62,948 nt of DNA from Calditrichia bacterium (GTDB lineage Bacteria > Calditrichota > Calditrichia > Calditrichales > Calditrichaceae): the NCBI GenBank assembly GCA_026983775.1, contig JALSTK010000073.1, forward strand, positions 1 to 62,948, in the 5' to 3' direction. Below the pieces are notes generated by a model. It saw nothing but the letters and a program-made list of their open reading frames with translations. It was not told where the DNA came from and made no database searches. Made by a program: the position numbers and the translations under genes. Shown piece by piece: positions 62,817 to 62,948 of this stretch (positions are counted from its first letter, which is position 1; each line of letters starts with the position of its first letter).

Positions 62817-62948
62817 TTAGAGTCTCCTATGATAAAATCTTTAGTGTTATGAAGATTTCAATACAAAATTAGGGAAATCTTCAAAAATTAAATTCTCTTT
62901 TAAGGTCATATATATAATGTCCAATAATTTTCGAGACGTAGCAATAAT

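Overview
The window looks like a chromosomal segment from a Calditrichota/FCB-type bacterium (Caldithrix, KSB1 or Ignavibacteria relatives). This is an inference from gene content, not a database match. The clues are several secreted proteins ending in type IX secretion (T9SS) sorting domains with the YPNPFN-type motif, a GWxTD-family protein, a DUF3160 protein, a menaquinone pathway, and a bacterial tmRNA whose tag ends in YALAA. Most of the sequence is an ordinary gene-dense chromosome. The stretch from about 23.2 to 39.9 kb looks accessory.

Layout. 0-6 kb (minus strand): panD, a ClC channel, an acyl-CoA dehydrogenase and a 7TM-HD (PgpH-like) phosphodiesterase in one tight run. 6.4-12 kb: aldo/keto reductase, a response regulator with a DUF4388 output domain, an RlmI-like rRNA methyltransferase and the glycogen debranching enzyme GlgX. 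12-23 kb: a 978-aa T9SS beta-propeller protein, PepD, a secreted S9 peptidase, a secreted GH13 pullulanase-like enzyme and a dihydropyrimidinase-like protein that lacks its metal ligands. 23.2-26.4 kb is a scrapyard: a short secreted-protein gene split by a miniature transposable element, a T9SS FG-GAP protein, a T9SS domain remnant, an ISL3 transposase remnant, and a second copy of the 3' end of the dihydropyrimidinase-like gene.

26.5-39 kb carries a peroxiredoxin and a six-gene operon: outer-membrane protein, DGC-domain Zn/metal protein, BASS/Acr3-like permease, UspA, 8Fe-8S ferredoxin and ChrA. It also has an ArsR/NifX-like pair, a DUF3160 T9SS protein with a frameshift, and a second ArsR with arsenic-type cysteines next to a thioredoxin-like protein and a reductive-dehalogenase-like Fe-S protein. 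A 27/28-nt promoter sequence upstream of the six-gene operon is nearly repeated upstream of the second ArsR gene, which suggests one metalloregulated regulon spread over 10 kb.

39.9-47.4 kb: a MATE transporter, a D-lactate dehydrogenase-like FAD/Fe-S protein and a DnaE2-type polymerase of visibly higher G+C. 47.5-49 kb (minus strand): a stable-RNA array, tmRNA, tRNA-Gly(GCC), tRNA-Cys(GCA) and tRNA-Leu(UAA). It is interspersed with broken tRNA copies that carry short GC-rich palindromes, and a small GIY-YIG gene begins 2 nt after the tRNA-Cys 3' end. 49-63 kb: glycogen synthase, the GWxTD protein, an ABC-F ATPase, an ECF sigma/anti-sigma/YbjQ operon, menaquinone genes (truncated menF, menG/ubiE, menI), a T9SS parallel beta-helix protein, an OmpA-family protein and a lipoprotein.

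The items most worth a second look are: (1) the non-autonomous ISL3-type element, three copies, one of which splits a gene that can be rejoined in frame; (2) the palindrome-disrupted tRNA copies and the GIY-YIG gene in the stable-RNA array; (3) the ArsR-linked metal/redox operon with its shared operator.
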